Source: SLFH01 sp050486265
Lineage (GTDB): Bacteria > Planctomycetota > Phycisphaerae > Phycisphaerales > UBA1924
DNA: 64,000 nt
NCBI GenBank assembly: GCA_050486265.1
Contig: JBJHCY010000002.1
Coordinates: forward strand, 434,001-498,000
Direction: 5' to 3'
The position numbers and the translations under genes were made by a program. Within the stretch, counting starts at the first letter, position 1; every line of letters begins with the position of its first letter. Of the stretch, positions 8,089 to 15,614 are shown piece after piece. The notes beneath the pieces were generated by a model. It did no database searches. It saw only the letters and a list, made by a program, of their open reading frames with translations, and was not told the origin of the DNA.

Positions 8089-9198
8089 TCAGTTGCCGCC
8101 GGAGCGGTTGTCGTTCTCGTTGCTGCCCGAACCGTTCCCAGAACTGTTTCCGGATTGGGGCGGGTTGCGGTAGCGGGCCATCTCCGCCTCGATGTTCAGG
8201 TTGAGGCCCGCGCGCGTCTCGTCGAGGTCGGCGGTGAGCTGGTCGGCGGTGTCGTCGATCTCCATGATGAGTTGGTCGCCGACCTCGTTCATGAGGACGG
8301 AGAAGTCGGCCGCCTGCTGGGCGAGGCCCGCGAGGTCGCCGATCATCGGGCGGAGCTTGTCGCCCGTGCCGCCCAGGCCCCGGAGCAGGGCGCTGAGTTC
8401 CTCCGCCTCGATCAGCCCGTCGACGACGGCGAGATAGGAATTGATGAAGTCGCGCTGCTGGGCGAGGATCGCCCGCGCCTCTTCCACCTTGAACCCCGCC
8501 GAGACAAGCTGCGTCGAGAGCATGTCCAGCGCCTGCACCGTCTTGGCGAAGACGCGCATCTGCGTGTTGTCCATGTCCACCGTCGCCATCGACTCCTTGA
8601 GCCGCTTGAGGCGCAGGTGGTGGGCGAACATGATCTTCAGGCGTTCCTTGCGCCCCTCGTCGGCCTCGCGGTCGATCGCCGAGACGAGCTGGCGGAGCTG
8701 GTCCTCGTGTCGGGCGACCTGCTCCATCATCGCTTCGTTGGTCGTGCCGCTCGGGCCGGTCGCGATCAGCATCCGCACGCGGTCGATCGACTGGCCGATC
8801 GCGTCCTGCGCGTCAAACAACGGCATGCTGTCCAGATCATCGATGAAGCGCCCGAGCTCGCTCTCCAGACGCGACATGGCGCTGCGGAGGCGACGCTTGT
8901 CGATCCGGCCCCGGCGCAGCTCCTGGCTCACCTCCTCGAACCGCTCGCTGAGGCGCGAGCGGACCAGAGGCTCGGCGACGGCGACCGTCGCGTCGTCGAC
9001 GATGCGGATGAGTTCGCGCACATCGACGGCGCGTCGGACGCGGCTGTCCTCGGCCGAAACTTCCTCAGGCCCCTCGACCACGACAGGAGGCGGGTCTTGC
9101 TCCGACTGGGCGAAGGCCGCCGGCGTCAGGCAGAGCCCCGAGACGAGCGCCAGCCCGAGGGCGGCGCGCAGCGGGTTGTTCGTGGGTGCGGTTCGCAT
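8089..9198 (-). CDS. Exported coiled-coil protein of unknown function in the Exb operon
   Basis: 369 residues. A signal peptide ends near AAFA/QSEQD. The mature chain is almost wholly helical, with regular Leu/Arg/Glu heptads from about 55 to 335, and ends in a tail of about 25 residues made of Asn, Gly and Ser. There is no Cys pair and no catalytic motif. The ATG at 9198 has GGAGGAAGG and lies three bases after the TPR gene stop, so they are coupled. A periplasmic scaffold for the proton-driven complex is a fair guess but nothing in the sequence proves it. Confidence 0.7.
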   Translation of the reverse strand: MRTAPTNNPLRAALGLALVSGLCLTPAAFAQSEQDPPPVVVEGPEEVSAEDSRVRRAVDVRELIRIVDDATVAVAEPLVRSRLSERFEEVSQELRRGRIDKRRLRSAMSRLESELGRFIDDLDSMPLFDAQDAIGQSIDRVRMLIATGPSGTTNEAMMEQVARHEDQLRQLVSAIDREADEGRKERLKIMFAHHLRLKRLKESMATVDMDNTQMRVFAKTVQALDMLSTQLVSAGFKVEEARAILAQQRDFINSYLAVVDGLIEAEELSALLRGLGGTGDKLRPMIGDLAGLAQQAADFSVLMNEVGDQLIMEIDDTADQLTADLDETRAGLNLNIEAEMARYRNPPQSGNSSGNGSGSNENDNRSGGN

Positions 9199-9201
9199 GG
9201 C

Positions 9202-9846
9202 TTACCTTCCTCCCTCTGCCGAACGGGTCAGGCCGAGGGCGCCGGGGTCGTACTGCTCGCGGGGCTGGGCGTAGACGCCGAGCGACGCACGCAGGCCCGG
9301 TTCCTGGATGCTCTGCCAGAGCTCCATCGCGGCCGAGCGACGCCCCTGGGCGTACAGGTCCAGCCCCTCGGCGGTGACGGCCAGGTCGCTCACGCGGGCG
9401 CGATCGTCGCCGGAGCCGTAGAGCCCCCGGGCACGCTCAAGGCTGTCTTTGGCGTCTTTGAAGCGGCCGGCCTTCAGGAAGGCTTTGCCCCTGACCTCGA
9501 GCAGGTGCGGGTGGGTCTCGGCCTTGGCGCCGGCGGATTCGACGATCTCGAGCGCCCGCTCGGTGTCGCCCATCGCGATGGCGACCTCGCCCGCGACGGC
9601 ACGCCTTGCAAGGCCGACATCGTCGAGTTCGGTGTACTGCGAGCGGCTGAGCCAACGCATCGCCGCGTCGACATTGCCCTGCGAGAGCTCCTGATGAGCC
9701 GCGAGTGTCTCGTTGGCGGCGGTCTTCATCGCCTGGGTGCGGTTGTTCTGGCTTGCACAGCCGGACATCACCGCGACGCCGAGCAGGGCGAGAACCCCGC
9801 CGGTCTTGGCGAGACGGACGGAACGGGAACGCTGAGGGATCGGCAT
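9202..9846 (-). CDS. TPR-containing lipoprotein, first gene of the Exb operon
   Basis: 214 residues from the ATG at 9846, which has GGAGGAAG five bases upstream; the longer open frame beyond it is non-coding. A basic n-region and hydrophobic core end in lipobox VMSGC, so the protein is a lipoprotein. Residues about 40-165 show TPR-like helical pairs: GNVDAAMRWLSRSQY, VAIAMGDTERALEIVESAG and FLKAGRFKDAKDSLERARG. TPR lipoproteins often dock other envelope proteins. It leads the operon that ends in exbB-exbD-tonB-like. Confidence 0.75.
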   Translation of the reverse strand: MPIPQRSRSVRLAKTGGVLALLGVAVMSGCASQNNRTQAMKTAANETLAAHQELSQGNVDAAMRWLSRSQYTELDDVGLARRAVAGEVAIAMGDTERALEIVESAGAKAETHPHLLEVRGKAFLKAGRFKDAKDSLERARGLYGSGDDRARVSDLAVTAEGLDLYAQGRRSAAMELWQSIQEPGLRASLGVYAQPREQYDPGALGLTRSAEGGR

Positions 9847-9929
9847 GGCTCTTCCTCCGTGGCCGCCTGAGGCCCGTGGACGCATGGGTATGCGGCCCGG
9901 GCGGAAGGGCGGGGCACGCCGCGTGGTAT

Positions 9930-9951
9930 TTTTCCGGATCCGTCCGGAAAA
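9930..9951. promoter_or_regulatory. Palindrome upstream of the Exb operon
   Basis: TTTTCCGGA, four-base centre, TCCGGAAAA: a perfect 9-bp inverted repeat 84 bases upstream of the operon's first ATG and about 100 bases past the stop of the preceding minus-strand gene. It could be an operator for the Exb operon or a U-poor terminator of the upstream genes. Confidence 0.4.
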
Positions 9952-10048
9952 CCGTCGCTTACGGGCCCGGCGCAGTGTATCGGCAGTTGATCCCGGCCCG
10001 GACAAGACTTGTCGGCAGCGGGAAGGGGGAATCCCCGATCGCCCGCGG

Positions 10049-10495
10049 TCAGGCGTTGGACGCGGCCTTGAGCATGACCAACGCCAGCACGCCACGGGCG
10101 GTCCAGAGGAAAGTCCGCCCCCAGTTTGTGGCGACAAGCAGCCCATGTGCCCGCGCGTCGAACCCGCGCGACAGCTTCTGGTGCAGCGGCACCTGCACCC
10201 CGAAGGTGCTCAGCCAGATCAAGGCGAGCATCACCATGCCGACCAGCGGCATCCAGCGGGGGACGCCCGCGGGGACCATCGCAAGGAGGATGATCGCCGC
10301 GGCGAGTTCGGCGAGCATCAGCGGGCCGACGATGATCCCGGTGCGGGCCTGGTGTCGCTGCTCATAGTCGGCGAAACGATCTTCGCCGACCGCGCCGAAC
10401 AGCGGGTAGTGGACGATCTGCACAAACCAGATCACCCCCGCCATCATGCAGGTCGCCAGGGCGTGGACGATCAGAACAAGCGTGGGCGTCGCCAT
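10049..10495 (-). CDS. Four-helix membrane protein of unknown function
   Basis: 148 residues from the ATG at 10495. Four membrane helices are visible, at about 4-26, 52-74, 77-98 and 122-144. The motif WFVQIVHYPLF and the PLHQKLSRGFD and TNWGRTFLWTARG segments recall an uncharacterised integral membrane family (DUF1772-like). It lies 13 bases after the redoxin gene on the same strand and is probably co-transcribed. No enzymatic role can be stated. Confidence 0.7.
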   Translation of the reverse strand: MATPTLVLIVHALATCMMAGVIWFVQIVHYPLFGAVGEDRFADYEQRHQARTGIIVGPLMLAELAAAIILLAMVPAGVPRWMPLVGMVMLALIWLSTFGVQVPLHQKLSRGFDARAHGLLVATNWGRTFLWTARGVLALVMLKAASNA

Positions 10496-10508
10496 CAAAG
10501 ACTCGGTG

Positions 10509-11477
10509 TCAGCCCTGCGGGATCGGGCAGGTGGAGAGGGCGTCGTAGTCGGGGCGGGCGCCGGCGGTTTCGTGGCGGAAGGCCTTGACGATCCGGCCGT
10601 CTTGGACGAGAAAGACACCGGGCATCTGGAACCCGTCGCCGACGAGCTTGCCGACCATGTGGCCCTTGAATGTCGCGGCGATCCCGCGCAGCCAGACCTT
10701 CGGGCCGAAGAGCTGGCCGAGCGTGCCCCGCTTGAGGCCGAAGGCGGCGTAGAGCTTCTTCTCTGGATCGGCGATCAGCGAGGCGTCGGCGAGCCCGTAC
10801 TTTGACGCGAAGGCCGAAGCCTCGTCATGCGTCGCCATGTGCACGAGCACAAGGCCGACCCGCTCCTGCTTGAGCTTCTCGCGCATCTTGGCGATGTCGG
10901 CCATCGCTTCTTTGCAGAAGGTGCAGCCGAGGTGGCGGAGGAAGACGACCAGCTGCGCGCTGTCGCGCGAGAGCTCGTCGAGGCTGCGCCCGTCGTGCGT
11001 CGTGGCTTCCTGCATCGCGGCTTGCTGGTCGGAACTCGGCTCGGTCATCTCGTGCGCTCCGGCGTGGGTCAGATAGGCGTGGCGGAGGATCAGCACGAAG
11101 GGGATCCACCAGATCACATCATTGGTCGGGATCGTCGCCCCGAAGCCGAGCGTCGAGGCGTCGGCGATCGCGCTCTGCGCAAACCCGATCGGCCCGAAGA
11201 TCTTGCCGAGCAGGCCAACGAGCACGATCGGCCAGTGGCGCACGGGGTCGAAGGCGGCGACAGCGTAACCGACGCCGTAGACGCCGACGATCATGCCCAC
11301 GCACTGCCAGACCTGCGGGTAAAGCGGCCGGTCCATGCCGGTGAGGTCGAAGAGCCAGTTGGGGAAGAGGACGACCGAGGCGCCCCAGAGGATGTTGTAC
11401 GCCGCGGCGAGCAGCAGCACGACGGTCATCCAGCCCGGTGCGGGGTAGGGGCGGCGGACAGATGCAGTCTGATTCAT
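10509..11477 (-). CDS. Membrane domain fused to SelL/AhpC-like redoxin
   Basis: 322 residues from the ATG at 11477. Residues about 15-140 form four membrane helices. The C-terminal half is a thioredoxin-fold domain: FLRHLGCTFCKEAMADI holds a CxxC where the SelL/PRXL2 family has Cys or selenocysteine, followed by HMATHDEASAFASKYGL and ADPEKKLYAAFGLKRG and a late PGVFLVQDGRIV strand. Such proteins reduce peroxides or disulfides. The fusion anchors the redoxin to the membrane. It starts 22 bases after the SDR stop, and the four-helix protein follows it, suggesting a three-gene operon. Confidence 0.8.
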   Translation of the reverse strand: MNQTASVRRPYPAPGWMTVVLLLAAAYNILWGASVVLFPNWLFDLTGMDRPLYPQVWQCVGMIVGVYGVGYAVAAFDPVRHWPIVLVGLLGKIFGPIGFAQSAIADASTLGFGATIPTNDVIWWIPFVLILRHAYLTHAGAHEMTEPSSDQQAAMQEATTHDGRSLDELSRDSAQLVVFLRHLGCTFCKEAMADIAKMREKLKQERVGLVLVHMATHDEASAFASKYGLADASLIADPEKKLYAAFGLKRGTLGQLFGPKVWLRGIAATFKGHMVGKLVGDGFQMPGVFLVQDGRIVKAFRHETAGARPDYDALSTCPIPQG

Positions 11478-11499
11478 CCGGGCGACAACTCCGAGTCCT

Positions 11500-12273
11500 T
11501 CAGGCCCTGGCCGGTGCCTTGACGCGTCCGCGGACATTCGCCATGCCCCCGTCGACCCCGATGGTCTGCCCGGTCACCCACGCACTCTCGGGGCCCAGCA
11601 GCCATGAGAGCACGGGCACGATGTCCGACGGCTCGCCGATCCGTTCGAGCGGGTGCATCGCGACCGATGCGTCCAGCGCCGGCTTGGATGAGGTGATCGG
11701 CTTGGCCATCGGCGTGTCGACCAGGCCCGGGGCGATGCAGTTGACACGGACCTTCGGCGCCAGGGTCGCCGCGGCCGAGCGGGTCAGGCCGATCACGGCG
11801 CCCTTGGCGGCGGCGATCGCTTCGTGGTTCGGCAGGCCGACCTGCGCAGCGCACGACGACATCAGCACGATCGAGCCGCCACCACGCATCGCTTTGGACC
11901 CGGCGCGGACGACGCCGAAGGCGCTGGCGACATTCAGGGCCATCGTCGTATCGAACTCGCTGCGCGAGGTGGACTGCGCGGGCTTGAGCAGGATCGAACC
12001 GACGAGGTTCGCGGCCCCCACCACCTTCTTGCCCATCGACTCGGCGTGCTTGGACGCTTTGGCGAAGACCTCCGCGACGGCGTCAAAGTCCGTCGCGTCG
12101 GCGGGGACGGCCAACGCTTCGAGCGGGGAGGCGAGTTCCTTCAGCGCGTCTTCGCTCCGGGCGGAGACGACCAGCGAGGCCCCGCGCTCGGCGAGGGTTT
12201 TTGAGAGTTCCGAGCCGATCCCGCCCGTCGCCCCGAAGAGGACGACGACGCCGTCGATTGTGTGCTGTGACAA
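11500..12273 (-). CDS. SDR-family protein lacking the catalytic Tyr
   Basis: 257 residues. The start is a TTG at 12273 with GGAG six bases upstream; no ATG fits. The Rossmann motif LFGATGGIGSEL binds NAD(P), the Ser-containing LMSSCAAQVG strand is there, and IAPGLVDTP and GQTIGVDGGM are normal for FabG-like SDRs. The YxxxK motif, however, reads IAAAK: the Lys is kept and the Tyr is Ile. Either the enzyme uses another acid/base residue (a His lies three residues upstream) or it is not an oxidoreductase. It leads the group that includes the membrane redoxin. Confidence 0.8.
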   Translation of the reverse strand: MSQHTIDGVVVLFGATGGIGSELSKTLAERGASLVVSARSEDALKELASPLEALAVPADATDFDAVAEVFAKASKHAESMGKKVVGAANLVGSILLKPAQSTSRSEFDTTMALNVASAFGVVRAGSKAMRGGGSIVLMSSCAAQVGLPNHEAIAAAKGAVIGLTRSAAATLAPKVRVNCIAPGLVDTPMAKPITSSKPALDASVAMHPLERIGEPSDIVPVLSWLLGPESAWVTGQTIGVDGGMANVRGRVKAPARA

Positions 12274-12604
12274 GGAAGCTCCGTTTCCGGCCGGGTGTCC
12301 GACCCGCAATCGGGTTCGGCGTGAGGGCTGCGCGGATGCAGGGCAGAAGGGGCGCGGGGTGTGCGGCGCGGGGGTGGCTTCGGCCTGCGGCCGACGCTGG
12401 GTACGGGCTTTGGGGACTCGGGGTGCTGGAAAGCAAAGGCAAACCGCGCCCGAAGGCCGCCGCCTCCCCCAGCGCCCCGCGCCCCACACCCCGCGCCCTG
12501 ATCTCAGCATCTCAGCGGCAGCGACGCCTCGAATCGCAAGAGCGTGCGATCCCTCAGAGGCAAAAAACACATCGCCCCGGCGGTTTTGCCGGGGCGGTGG
12601 GCAG
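12274..12604. repeat. Intergenic region with long inverted repeat (G-rich/C-rich arms)
   Basis: About 330 bases without a gene. The 14-base arm GGGCGCGGGGTGTG at 12350-12363 has its exact complement at 12485-12498, with further G-rich/C-rich sequence beside both. The loop of about 120 bases shows no coding signal. Similar G-rich/C-rich arms occur near 19750-19840, and a G-rich stretch of the same wording without a partner occurs at 14228 and 15567. Confidence 0.6.
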
Positions 12605-12678
12605 TGGCGAGGGGGAGACTTGAACTCCCGACCTCCGGGTTATGAATCCAGCGCTCTAGCCAGCTGAGCTACCTCGCC
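12605..12678 (-). tRNA. tRNA-Met (CAT)
   Basis: 74 bases. Acceptor stem GGCGAGG/CCTCGCC, D-arm with AGCTCAGCTGGCTAGAGC, anticodon loop TTCATAA, T-arm GGGAGTTCAAGTCTCCC, discriminator A. CCA is not encoded. The anticodon CAT fits elongator Met, but a lysidine-modified tRNA-Ile2 is not excluded. The closing pair of the anticodon stem (31-39) is A-C, which is unusual. Confidence 0.9.
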
Positions 12679-12802
12679 TTGGATGTCTTTGTCGTCTCGT
12701 GCAATCCAACGGATCGCACGGGGCTTTGATTCCGGGACCGCCAAGGATAGCCACCGACCCCGCCGATCGGCCAGCCCCAACGGTACGGTCGTTGCCGTCT
12801 GA

Positions 12803-13135
12803 TCAGGACTGTTGAGGCCTGGGCTCGTGGGGCACGGCGCCGGTCGAGCCCGACGAGGGCAGGGTCGAGTCCGCCGGCGGGGCCGCGTCGGGCAGCGAGG
12901 CCGGGGGCACATTCGGGGGCGTCTGCTCGGAGCGGGGCTCACGCTTGCCCGGCTTGTCGGACTCGGCCTCGATCTCGTCGTCGATGCCTTTGACCCCGCG
13001 CTTGAACTCGACGATGCCCTTGCCGAGGCTCTTGCCGACCTCGGGCAGCCGCCTTCCGAAAATCAGCAGGGCGATGATCAGGATGATCACCAGTTCCTGC
13101 GTGCCGAGGTGCGGGATGAAGGCGAGCGGGATCAT
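12803..13135 (-). CDS. tatA: Sec-independent translocase TatA/TatE family protein
   Basis: 110 residues. A single N-terminal membrane helix (about 12-29, ELVIILIIALLIFG) is followed by the family hinge RRLPEVGKSLGKG and an amphipathic helix, then a Pro/Ser-rich acidic tail of about 50 residues. TatA multimers form the membrane passage for folded twin-arginine substrates. No tatB or tatC is adjacent, which is common in planctomycetes. The start ATG at 13135 has a weak ribosome site. Confidence 0.9.
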   Translation of the reverse strand: MIPLAFIPHLGTQELVIILIIALLIFGRRLPEVGKSLGKGIVEFKRGVKGIDDEIEAESDKPGKREPRSEQTPPNVPPASLPDAAPPADSTLPSSGSTGAVPHEPRPQQS

Positions 13136-13292
13136 CGGCTCTTCTCAATGCGTGTCTGCGGCCTCGCGGGCCGCGGGAAAGGATCGGTTCGGCAGATTCA
13201 AGCGCCCGGGGCCGGATGGGTCAACGAACGGCCGTGATCGGGCATTGCCCGGGCCGGGCCCCGAAAGGCGCCGCTCGGGCTGAAAACCGGCT

Positions 13293-14213
13293 CTACATCG
13301 CCCCGCCCGAGAAGATGACCCGCTTGCGCTCCGACCTCGGGTCCGGCTCGGGCACGGCAGAGAGCAGCGAGCGGGTGTAGTCGTGGTGCGGGTCGCCGAG
13401 GATCTGCTCGCGCTGGCCGTGCTCGACGATCCGGCCCCGGTACATCACCGCGATCTCCTTGCACACATGCTGGATCACGGCCATGTCGTGGCTGATGAAC
13501 AGATAGCTCAGGCCGAACTCGCTCTGCAGGTCGGTCAGCAGGTTGATGATCTGGGCCTGGATCGAGACATCCAGCGCGCTCGTCGGCTCGTCGCAAACGA
13601 TGAACTTGGGCTCCAGCGCCAGGGCCCGGGCGATGCCGATGCGTTGACGCTGGCCGCCCGAGAACTCGTGGGGGTAGCGGTCGGCGGCGGCCTTGGGCAT
13701 GCCGCAACGCACCAGGAGCTCTTCGACGCGGTGGCGGAGCTCGGCCTTGTCCTTGATGAGGCCGTGGACTTCGAGGGGCTCGCCGACGATGGCGCTGATC
13801 CGCATGCGGGGGTTCAGGCTGCCGGCGGGATCCTGGAAGATGATCTGCATCTCACGCCGGAGGCGCCGCATCTCCTTCGCGTTGGCCGAGAGCACATCCT
13901 TGCCCTCGAAGATGACCCGCCCCTCGGTGGCGGGGATCAGGCGGAGGAGCGTGCGTCCCACGGTGGTCTTGCCGCAGCCGGACTCGCCGACCAGCCCGAG
14001 GGTCTGGCCCTTGCCGATGCTGAAGGAGACGCCATCGACGGCCTTGACCCAGCCGGTGATCCGCTGGAGGACGCCGGTGCGGACCGGGAAGTGGGTCTTG
14101 AGGTCGACGACATCGAGCAGGGGCTCGGCGGGCGTCGTCGCGGCGGGCGACACCGGTCGATCGGCCTCGGGGCGTTCGGCTTCGGGAGGGGTGCTGACCA
14201 TGGTCGCGGGCAT
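13293..14213 (-). CDS. Peptide/oligopeptide ABC transporter ATP-binding protein (DppF/OppF type)
   Basis: 306 residues. Walker A GESGCGKTT, Q-loop at MQIIFQDPAGSLNPRM, signature SGGQRQRIGIARAL, Walker B FIVCDEPTSALD and the H-switch SHDMAVI are all present. The last 35 residues match the oligopeptide-transporter C-terminal extension, slightly short. It energises import of di- or oligopeptides. No permease or binding protein is nearby on this strand; partners must be elsewhere or to the left of the tRNA. The Pro/Glu-rich first 25 residues are probably disordered; the exact start is unsure. Confidence 0.9.
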   Translation of the reverse strand: MPATMVSTPPEAERPEADRPVSPAATTPAEPLLDVVDLKTHFPVRTGVLQRITGWVKAVDGVSFSIGKGQTLGLVGESGCGKTTVGRTLLRLIPATEGRVIFEGKDVLSANAKEMRRLRREMQIIFQDPAGSLNPRMRISAIVGEPLEVHGLIKDKAELRHRVEELLVRCGMPKAAADRYPHEFSGGQRQRIGIARALALEPKFIVCDEPTSALDVSIQAQIINLLTDLQSEFGLSYLFISHDMAVIQHVCKEIAVMYRGRIVEHGQREQILGDPHHDYTRSLLSAVPEPDPRSERKRVIFSGGAM

Positions 14214-14440
14214 GGTAGCGTTTGGAAGGGCGTGGGGTGTGGGGCCGCCGGCCAGCGGCCGGCGAGAGCAGGAGAGAGGCGAGCAGGCGAGCAGGAGACC
14301 CGACCCTTCGGCTTCGCCTCAGGGATCGGCGTCCAGGAATGGAGATCCGCCGTCGGCTCACCTGCTCGCCTGCTCGACACTCGCCTGTTCTCGCCCGCCC
14401 CAGGCGGGCGCCCCCACTACCGCCCGCCGGCGGCGGGCGG
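14214..14440. repeat. Intergenic long imperfect hairpin
   Basis: A 15-base arm GAGCAGGCGAGCAGG (14281-14295) has its exact complement at 14361-14375. Allowing mismatches the arms extend to about 35 bases (14261-14295 and 14361-14395) around a 65-base loop. A shorter inverted GCCGGCC-rich motif lies at 14246-14265. It lies between the ABC gene and the divergent tRNA-Phe. Confidence 0.6.
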
Positions 14441-14468
14441 TTGACCCGTCCCGGCCCGGTGGTAAAGT
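14441..14468 (+). promoter_or_regulatory. Promoter of tRNA-Phe
   Basis: TTGACC (14441-14446), 16 bases, TAAAGT (14463-14468). It lies 34 bases before the tRNA 5' end and is the only good match in this interval. Confidence 0.55.
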
Positions 14469-14502
14469 TGGCCCTGCCGATCGCCCGACAGGGCGGATCG
14501 AG

Positions 14503-14575
14503 GGGCAGGTAGCTCAGTTGGTAGAGCACCGCACTGAAAATGCGGGTGTCGGCGGTTCAAGTCCGCCCCTGCCCA
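14503..14575 (+). tRNA. tRNA-Phe (GAA)
   Basis: 73 bases. Acceptor stem GGGCAGG/CCTGCCC, D-arm AGCTCAGTTGGTAGAGC, anticodon loop CTGAAAA with GAA, T-arm GGCGGTTCAAGTCCGCC, discriminator A. CCA is not encoded. Confidence 0.97.
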
Positions 14576-14599
14576 TTGGTCCACAGGACCGCGAACAAA

Positions 14600-14630
14600 G
14601 GCCCGAGGCGTCAGCGCCCCGGGCCGTTTT
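14600..14630 (+). terminator. Terminator after tRNA-Phe
   Basis: An 11-bp stem with one mismatch (GGCCCGAGGCG / CGCCCCGGGCC, loop TCAG), then GTTTTC. It separates the tRNA from folD. Confidence 0.8.
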
Positions 14631-14690
14631 CATTCCCGGACGCTCGCGCGACGCCCGACCCCGCAACAATCGGCGATCAAAGGAGGCCCG

Positions 14691-15566
14691 ATGCCCGCGG
14701 CGATCATCGACGGCAAGGCGATGGCCAGAGCCATCCGCGAGAAACTCGCCGAGCGGGTCAGGGCGGTCCGCTCGCGGGGCGGGCCTGTGCGGCTGGACGC
14801 GATCCTGGTCGACGCGGGCGACAACGCCGCGAGGGTCTACGCCCACAACCAGGGCGCCCGGTGCGAGGACCTGGGCATCGAGTACAAGCTGCACGAACTC
14901 TCCGCCTCCAGCGGGTTCGACGAGATCGCCGGGCGCGTGCTGCTGCTCAACGAGAACGACCGCGTGCAGGCCGTGATGCTGCACATGCCCCTGCCCGAGG
15001 GCGTCGACCCCTACTCGGTCCAGCGCCTGATCGACCCGGACAAGGATGTCGAGGGCGTCAACCCCGCCAACATCGGCAACATCGTCTACGGACGCTCCAG
15101 CCTCGCCCCGTGCACCGCCCTGGCGACCGTGACGATGCTCGAAAACGCCGGTGTCGAGCTCCGCGGCAAGCGGGCGGTCGTCGTCGGCGCGGGCGATGTC
15201 GTCGGCAAGCCGATCGCCGTGCTGCTGATGCGGCGCGAGGCGACGGTCATCTCCTGCAACATCCACACGCGTGGGCTCGAAGAGCTCTGCGCGTCGGCGG
15301 ATGTGATCGTCGCCGCGGCCGGCGTGCCCGAACTCGTCAAAGCCTCGATGGTCAAGCCCGGGGCGGTGATCATCGATGTCGGGGTGAACCGCGTCGAACA
15401 GCCCGGCGGGAAGATGAAGACCGTCGGCGATGTCGCGTTCGACGAAGTCTCGCAAAAAGCGGGCATGATCAGCCCCGTGCCCGGCGGCGTCGGCCCGATG
15501 ACCGTCGCGATGCTGCTCTCCAATGTCGTCGAGGCGGCGGAGCGCAGAATGGGCATGCTGGGGTGA
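14691..15566 (+). CDS. folD: FolD-like methylene-tetrahydrofolate dehydrogenase with altered active site
   Basis: 291 residues; ATG follows AAAGGAGG. FolD oxidises 5,10-methylene-THF and hydrolyses methenyl-THF. Overall alignment with E. coli FolD is good and residue numbers coincide up to about 122: IIDGKAMA at the start, PCTA, the Rossmann part VVVGAGDVVGKP, and PVPGGVGPMT near the end. However, the catalytic Lys54 is Gln (Tyr50 is kept, YAHNQ), Gln98 is His (HMPLP instead of QLPLP), and Asp121 is Glu (KDVEG instead of KDVDG). A Lys-to-Gln change at this site is reported to abolish cyclohydrolase activity in the human enzyme. It may be dehydrogenase-only or act on another substrate. Confidence 0.9.
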   Translation: MPAAIIDGKAMARAIREKLAERVRAVRSRGGPVRLDAILVDAGDNAARVYAHNQGARCEDLGIEYKLHELSASSGFDEIAGRVLLLNENDRVQAVMLHMPLPEGVDPYSVQRLIDPDKDVEGVNPANIGNIVYGRSSLAPCTALATVTMLENAGVELRGKRAVVVGAGDVVGKPIAVLLMRREATVISCNIHTRGLEELCASADVIVAAAGVPELVKASMVKPGAVIIDVGVNRVEQPGGKMKTVGDVAFDEVSQKAGMISPVPGGVGPMTVAMLLSNVVEAAERRMGMLG

Positions 15567-15614
15567 GAGGGGCGTGGGGTGTGGCGAGTAGGGCGTGGGG
15601 TCGCTCGCGATCCA

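Noticed and set aside
7993..9870. 625-codon plus-strand open frame opposite the Exb operon
   Set aside because: The minus-strand genes have signal peptides and ribosome sites at the right spacing; the plus frame has no motif.
12274..12570. Longer N-terminus for the SDR
   Set aside because: It is translated from the G-rich/C-rich inverted repeat; the TTG with GGAG gives the normal SDR start.
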